Made by a program: the position numbers and the translations under genes
Source: an uncultured Pelagibacteraceae bacterium
GTDB lineage: Bacteria; Pseudomonadota; Alphaproteobacteria; Pelagibacterales; Pelagibacteraceae
DNA: 64,000 bases
Assembly (NCBI GenBank): GCA_902585265.1
Contig: CACICY010000002.1
Span: 1 to 64,000 of the forward strand
Direction: 5' to 3'
Part shown: positions 59,599 to 64,000 of the stretch, piece after piece
Layout of the letters: every line of letters begins with the position of its first letter
Numbering within the stretch: the first letter of the stretch is position 1
The notes under the pieces: generated by a model
Databases searched by the model: none
The model's input: only the letters and a program-made list of their open reading frames with translations
Told to the model about the DNA's origin: nothing

Positions 59599-60675
59599 AT
59601 GAAAAAAATACTTATTGTAACAGGTGGGTCTGGTGGACATGTAATCCCATCATTAGGTATATATGATGCTTTAAAAGATGATTTTGAAATACATATTTCA
59701 ACAGATTTAAGAGGATCAAAATTTATTAATAATGAAAATTATCATTATTCATTAATTGATGTACCAAATTTATTTTCAAATTTTTTATTACTTCCATATA
59801 ATTTAATAAAATTTTGTATCTCAATAATAAAATCTTACAAATACTTAAAATTTAATAATTTTAATATTCTAATTAGCACTGGCGGATATATGTCACTTCC
59901 TTTATCTTTAGCTTCAAATTTCTTGAATATGAAAATTTATATCTTTGAACCAAATTTGGTTTTAGGAAGAGTAAACAAATTAATGCTTAATTTTGCTAAA
60001 AAAATTATTTGTTATGAAAAAAATTTAAAAGGTATTTCTAAAAAATTTACAAAGAAGATTTATTTAGTCAAACCATTACTTAGAAAAGAAATTTATAAAT
60101 ATCAAAAAAATGAAAAGACAACGATTGCAGAAAAAAAGAAAATATTAATTATCGGTGGAAGTCAGGGGGCAAAATTCTTTGATGAATTTATTACTAAAAT
60201 TATCATAAAACTTTCAAAAATAGAGAAAATTCAAGTTTTGCAACAAGTAATTAATCAAAATTCAAAAGAAAATATAAAAGAATTTTATCAAAAAAACCAC
60301 ATAGAGCACGAGCTATTTCACTTTGACGACAAATTATTATTACAAGCTATTAATTATGATTTAGCTATTACTCGGTCTGGAGCATCAACAATTTCAGAAT
60401 TAGCTTATTTAAATATTCCATTTGTGGCAATTCCATATCCTTATGCTAAAGATAATCATCAATATTACAATGCAGAATTTTATGAAAAAAATAAATCTTG
60501 TTGGTTGATTATGCAAAAAGATATAGACGAAAATAACTTCACAGATTTAATGATAAAAATTTTCCAAGATCAAAATGATTATTTTTCCAAAAAAAATAAT
60601 TTAATTAAATTAAATAAAGAAAATACATGGGAAAAAAATAAATCTAAACTAATTGAGCTTATTAATGAAAATTGA
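59599..60675 (+). CDS. murG: UDP-GlcNAc:lipid I GlcNAc transferase
   Basis: TGGSGGHVIPSLGIYDAL, IIGGSQGAKFFDEF, TRSGASTISELAYLNIPFVAIPYP. Confidence 0.96.
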   Translation: MKKILIVTGGSGGHVIPSLGIYDALKDDFEIHISTDLRGSKFINNENYHYSLIDVPNLFSNFLLLPYNLIKFCISIIKSYKYLKFNNFNILISTGGYMSLPLSLASNFLNMKIYIFEPNLVLGRVNKLMLNFAKKIICYEKNLKGISKKFTKKIYLVKPLLRKEIYKYQKNEKTTIAEKKKILIIGGSQGAKFFDEFITKIIIKLSKIEKIQVLQQVINQNSKENIKEFYQKNHIEHELFHFDDKLLLQAINYDLAITRSGASTISELAYLNIPFVAIPYPYAKDNHQYYNAEFYEKNKSCWLIMQKDIDENNFTDLMIKIFQDQNDYFSKKNNLIKLNKENTWEKNKSKLIELINEN

Positions 60676-62056
60676 TTTAGGAAAAAATGAACTTATTCAT
60701 TTTGTTGGAATTGGAGGAATAGGTATGAGCGGTTTAGCACTGATTATGAATGGGTTAGGTTACAAAGTTCAAGGTAGTGATATTGCACATAATCGAAATA
60801 TTGAAAGATTAAATGAAAACAAAATAAAGGTTTTTTTAAATCATAAAAAAGAGAATATAAAAAAAACGACTGTTTTGGTAATTTCTTCAGCCATTAAAAA
60901 AAATAACCCAGAATTAATTGAGGCAATCAAAAAAAATTTACCAGTTTATACAAGAGGAGATATGCTAGGTCATATTGTATCTTTCATGAGGAATGTTGTG
61001 GTAACTGGTTCACACGGAAAAACAACAACAACATCATTAGTATCTAGTATTTTCGCTGCAGCCAAGTTAGACCCAACTATAATCAACGGTGGTGTATTAA
61101 ACTCATTTGGTAATTCTGCAAAATTGGGTAAAAGTAATTGGTGTGTAACGGAATCTGATGAGTCGGATGGAAGTTTTTTAAAAATTCCCTTTACTTATTC
61201 TATAGTTACCAATCTAGACGCAGAGCACCTAGATTTTTATAAAAATATAAATAACCTTAAAAAAAGTTTCCTTAAATTTTTTGAAAAAATACCATCCGTA
61301 GGTAAAGGGTTTATATGTAGTGATGATCACAATCTTAAAAAAGTTATAAAAAAATCAATTAACAAAAATTTTTATACATATGGTAAAAATAAAACGTCAA
61401 ATTTCCAAATAATAAATATAAAGCAAACAGCCAAATTCTCTAATTTTGATATAAAAATCAATATACCTAGTAAAAAAAAAATAATTAAAGGAATTAAACT
61501 TCCAATGATTGGTATCCACAATATACAAAATGCAACTGCTGCAGTTTCTTTAGCATTTACAATTGGACTACCTGAAAAGTATATCAAACTTGGACTATAC
61601 AATTTTAAAGGAGTTCAGAGAAGGTTTTCTCATTTATTCAGTCATAACAACATAAGTTTTTATGATGATTATGCTCATCATCCAACAGAAATAAGTTCTG
61701 TTCTAAGTGGTGTTAGAAATATCTATAAAGATAAAGAAATTGTATGTGTTTTTCAGCCTCACAGAATTTCAAGAGTACTAAATTTGAAAAAAGAATTTTC
61801 AAAATGTTTTAAATTGGCAGATACAGTTCTGTTGTGTCCCATATACACAGCCAACGAAAAAATAAAAATTAATTTTACTTATGATTCATTTGCAAAATTA
61901 ATAATAAAAAATTCTAATGTTAAATTAATACAAGTTGATCATGAATTACAATTACGAAAATTTATAAAGCAGAATGTATTTGGTAAAAAAATTTATATAG
62001 GTATGGGCGCAGGATCTATATCAAATTGGATGAAAAATTTGGAAAATATTTTTTAA
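60665..62056 (+). CDS. murC: UDP-N-acetylmuramate-L-alanine ligase
   Basis: HFVGIGGIGMSGLA, VTGSHGKTTTTSL, DDYAHHPTEI; start set to MKIDLGK. Confidence 0.97.
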   Translation: MKIDLGKNELIHFVGIGGIGMSGLALIMNGLGYKVQGSDIAHNRNIERLNENKIKVFLNHKKENIKKTTVLVISSAIKKNNPELIEAIKKNLPVYTRGDMLGHIVSFMRNVVVTGSHGKTTTTSLVSSIFAAAKLDPTIINGGVLNSFGNSAKLGKSNWCVTESDESDGSFLKIPFTYSIVTNLDAEHLDFYKNINNLKKSFLKFFEKIPSVGKGFICSDDHNLKKVIKKSINKNFYTYGKNKTSNFQIINIKQTAKFSNFDIKINIPSKKKIIKGIKLPMIGIHNIQNATAAVSLAFTIGLPEKYIKLGLYNFKGVQRRFSHLFSHNNISFYDDYAHHPTEISSVLSGVRNIYKDKEIVCVFQPHRISRVLNLKKEFSKCFKLADTVLLCPIYTANEKIKINFTYDSFAKLIIKNSNVKLIQVDHELQLRKFIKQNVFGKKIYIGMGAGSISNWMKNLENIF

Positions 62057-62964
62057 TGGAGATAGCGGATATAAAAAAATCAGTATTATTAATAGATGGG
62101 GATATTTTTTTTGATCAAAGCATTAAAAATCTTAATTGGTTTAATATTGGAGGAAAAACTAGAATTTTTTTTAAACCAAAATCTCTTAAAGGTTTAATAG
62201 AATATCTAAAACTTTATGCTTTGAGAGGCAAAATATTTATTTTGGGAAATGGGTCAAATGTATTATTTGATGATGATACATATCAAGGCACAGTAATTAA
62301 GTTAGGTAAAAGTTTCTCAAATATTACTCTACTAGATAACAACACAATTATCGCTGGAACTGCTGCTTCACAAAAAAAAGTTTCGGAATTTGCAATGAAT
62401 AATAATATTTCTGGATTAGAGTTTATGTCATGTATTCCAGGTTCCATAGGAGGTGGTATAAGAATGAACTCTGGATGTTTTAAAAAAGAATTTAAAGATA
62501 TTCTAATTTCTATTCAATTAGTTGATTTTAAAGGTGTTGTAAGAAGTATACCTACAAATAAAATTAATTTTAATTACAGATCAATACAACTACCTAAAGA
62601 TTTAATTTTTTTAAGTGCTACTTTTAAAGGAAATAAAAAAAATAGTGAGGAAATAAATAATTACATGAATGAATTAAATAAAGTTAAAAATATGGCTCAA
62701 CCAACCAAAATTAAAACTAGTGGTAGTACATTTAAAAATCCTATTAATCAAACAGATAAAAAAGTTTGGGAGCTAATTAGAGCAAGCGTTCCTAAAGAAA
62801 CAAGTTATGGAGATGCGATTATCTCCGAGAAACATGCCAATTTTTTTGTCAATAAAAAAAATGCAAAAGCTGTAGATATGAAGTCATTAATTAATTTTGT
62901 AAAAAAGAAAGTAAAAGCTCAGACAGGTGTGAAATTAGAATTAGAAATTGTTGTGGTTGAATAA
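62056..62964 (+). CDS. murB: UDP-N-acetylmuramate dehydrogenase
   Basis: NWFNIGGKTRIFF, LGNGSNVLF, GSIGGGIRMNSGCF, KTSGSTFKNP; start set to 62056. Confidence 0.95.
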   Translation: MEIADIKKSVLLIDGDIFFDQSIKNLNWFNIGGKTRIFFKPKSLKGLIEYLKLYALRGKIFILGNGSNVLFDDDTYQGTVIKLGKSFSNITLLDNNTIIAGTAASQKKVSEFAMNNNISGLEFMSCIPGSIGGGIRMNSGCFKKEFKDILISIQLVDFKGVVRSIPTNKINFNYRSIQLPKDLIFLSATFKGNKKNSEEINNYMNELNKVKNMAQPTKIKTSGSTFKNPINQTDKKVWELIRASVPKETSYGDAIISEKHANFFVNKKNAKAVDMKSLINFVKKKVKAQTGVKLELEIVVVE

Positions 62965-63884
62965 TGGATAAAATTTTAATATTAGCAGGGGGATACTCTA
63001 ATGAAAGAGAGATTAGCTTAATAACGGCTAAAAGTGTAATCTATGAATTAAAAAAAAATAAAAAGTATAGGCTTTTATTAATTGAACCAGATGGTGGTTT
63101 TGTAAAAAAATTAAGAAAATTTAGGCCAAATTTAGTTTTAAACCTCTTACATGGTAGGTACGGCGAGGACGGTTATATCCAGTCAATACTTGAGTCTGAA
63201 AAGGTAAGATATTCCCATTCTGGTGTCTTATCATCTTCCCTTGCAATTGATAAAGAAATTTCAAAAAAAATTTTTATAAAAAATAATATTCTAACACCAC
63301 CCTATATTAAATTTTCATTTAACAATAATTTAAATATTAAAAGTATAATAAAAAAAATTGATAAAAATTTTAAATTTCCTGTTGTTTTGAAGCCTATTAA
63401 TGAGGGATCTAGCGTAGGTGTATATATATGTGATAAAAAAAATTTTAATAGAAATTTAATGAAATTAGAAAAATTTAAAGATATTTTAATTGAAAAATAT
63501 ATACCTGGAAGAGAAATTCAAGCTGCTATTTTAGGTAAAAAAAAACTGGGCATAATTGAGTTAAAACCCAAAAGAAAATTTTATGATTACAAAGCTAAAT
63601 ATAGCGCTGGGGCAAAAACTGAACATATAATTCCAGTTAATTTAAGTTCAAAAAATTTTAATAAAATTAATTCAATAGCAATGAAAGCACATAAATTATT
63701 AAAATGTAGGGGTGTGTCTAGGTCAGATTTTAGATTTTATAATAACAAATTTTACTTATTAGAACTTAATACTCAGCCAGGAATGACAGCACTATCCCTT
63801 GTACCTGAAATAGCTAGATATCAAAATATAAGTTTTACAGAACTTATTGAGGAAATAATGAGAGATGCTTCTATCAATAAGTAA
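62964..63884 (+). CDS. ddl: D-alanine-D-alanine ligase
   Basis: LLHGRYGEDGYIQSIL, FPVVLKPINEGSSVGV, LELNTQPGMT. Confidence 0.95.
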   Translation: MDKILILAGGYSNEREISLITAKSVIYELKKNKKYRLLLIEPDGGFVKKLRKFRPNLVLNLLHGRYGEDGYIQSILESEKVRYSHSGVLSSSLAIDKEISKKIFIKNNILTPPYIKFSFNNNLNIKSIIKKIDKNFKFPVVLKPINEGSSVGVYICDKKNFNRNLMKLEKFKDILIEKYIPGREIQAAILGKKKLGIIELKPKRKFYDYKAKYSAGAKTEHIIPVNLSSKNFNKINSIAMKAHKLLKCRGVSRSDFRFYNNKFYLLELNTQPGMTALSLVPEIARYQNISFTELIEEIMRDASINK

Positions 63885-64000
63885 ATATAAACTATATCTT
63901 TATTTATTTTTTCTAATTTTTCTAAGTTCAATATTTAATTTTAAATTTTTAGAAAATTATCAAGATATGTTCAGTTTAAAGAATATAAATATCAGTGGGA
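63865..64000 (+). CDS. ftsQ: FtsQ-like protein, N-terminal part only (runs off right edge)
   Basis: ATG 63865: MLLSISKYKLYLYLFFLIFLSSIFNFKFLENYQDMFSLKNINISG...; TM segment then POTRA-like start, position after ddl. Confidence 0.7.
   Translation, partial: MLLSISKYKLYLYLFFLIFLSSIFNFKFLENYQDMFSLKNINISG

Overview
This is a gene-dense, very AT-rich bacterial chromosomal window. Protein content and synteny are most consistent with a streamlined alphaproteobacterium of the SAR11/Pelagibacterales type (inference, no search run). It carries housekeeping loci: mutY, ccrM, rnhB, udg, ispE, cca, greA, hemF, trmL, the bc1 complex (petABC), ychF-pth-rplY-prs, lgt, a MarR/OmpR/EnvZ regulatory operon, ilvE, a uvrB-SDR-hydrolase-folB-uvrC-pgsA run, trxB, an Anbu-type proteasome-like peptidase divergent from a circularly permuted ATP-grasp gene, carAB, yqeY-dnaG-rpoD, three tRNAs, mlaC/mlaA, rnpB, and most of a division/cell-wall (dcw) cluster (mraZ to ftsQ). 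No CRISPR arrays, IS elements or prophage were seen. Best second-look items: (1) a tRNA-Val(GAC) with highly atypical D- and T-loops 3 nt after rpoD; (2) ftsZ inserted between mraZ and rsmH at the head of the dcw cluster, downstream of a probable MraZ operator; (3) hemF apparently missing about 60 internal conserved residues in frame; (4) a murE-murF fusion; (5) a GANTC cluster just upstream of ccrM; (6) an unlisted 44-aa membrane microprotein translationally coupled to rnhB; (7) an Anbu/ATP-grasp pair without its usual partners; (8) a PTR1/FolM-like SDR beside folB; (9) every convergent CDS pair overlaps, usually by exactly 4 bp at the stop codons; (10) abutting divergent start codons (CAT|ATG) at mutY.
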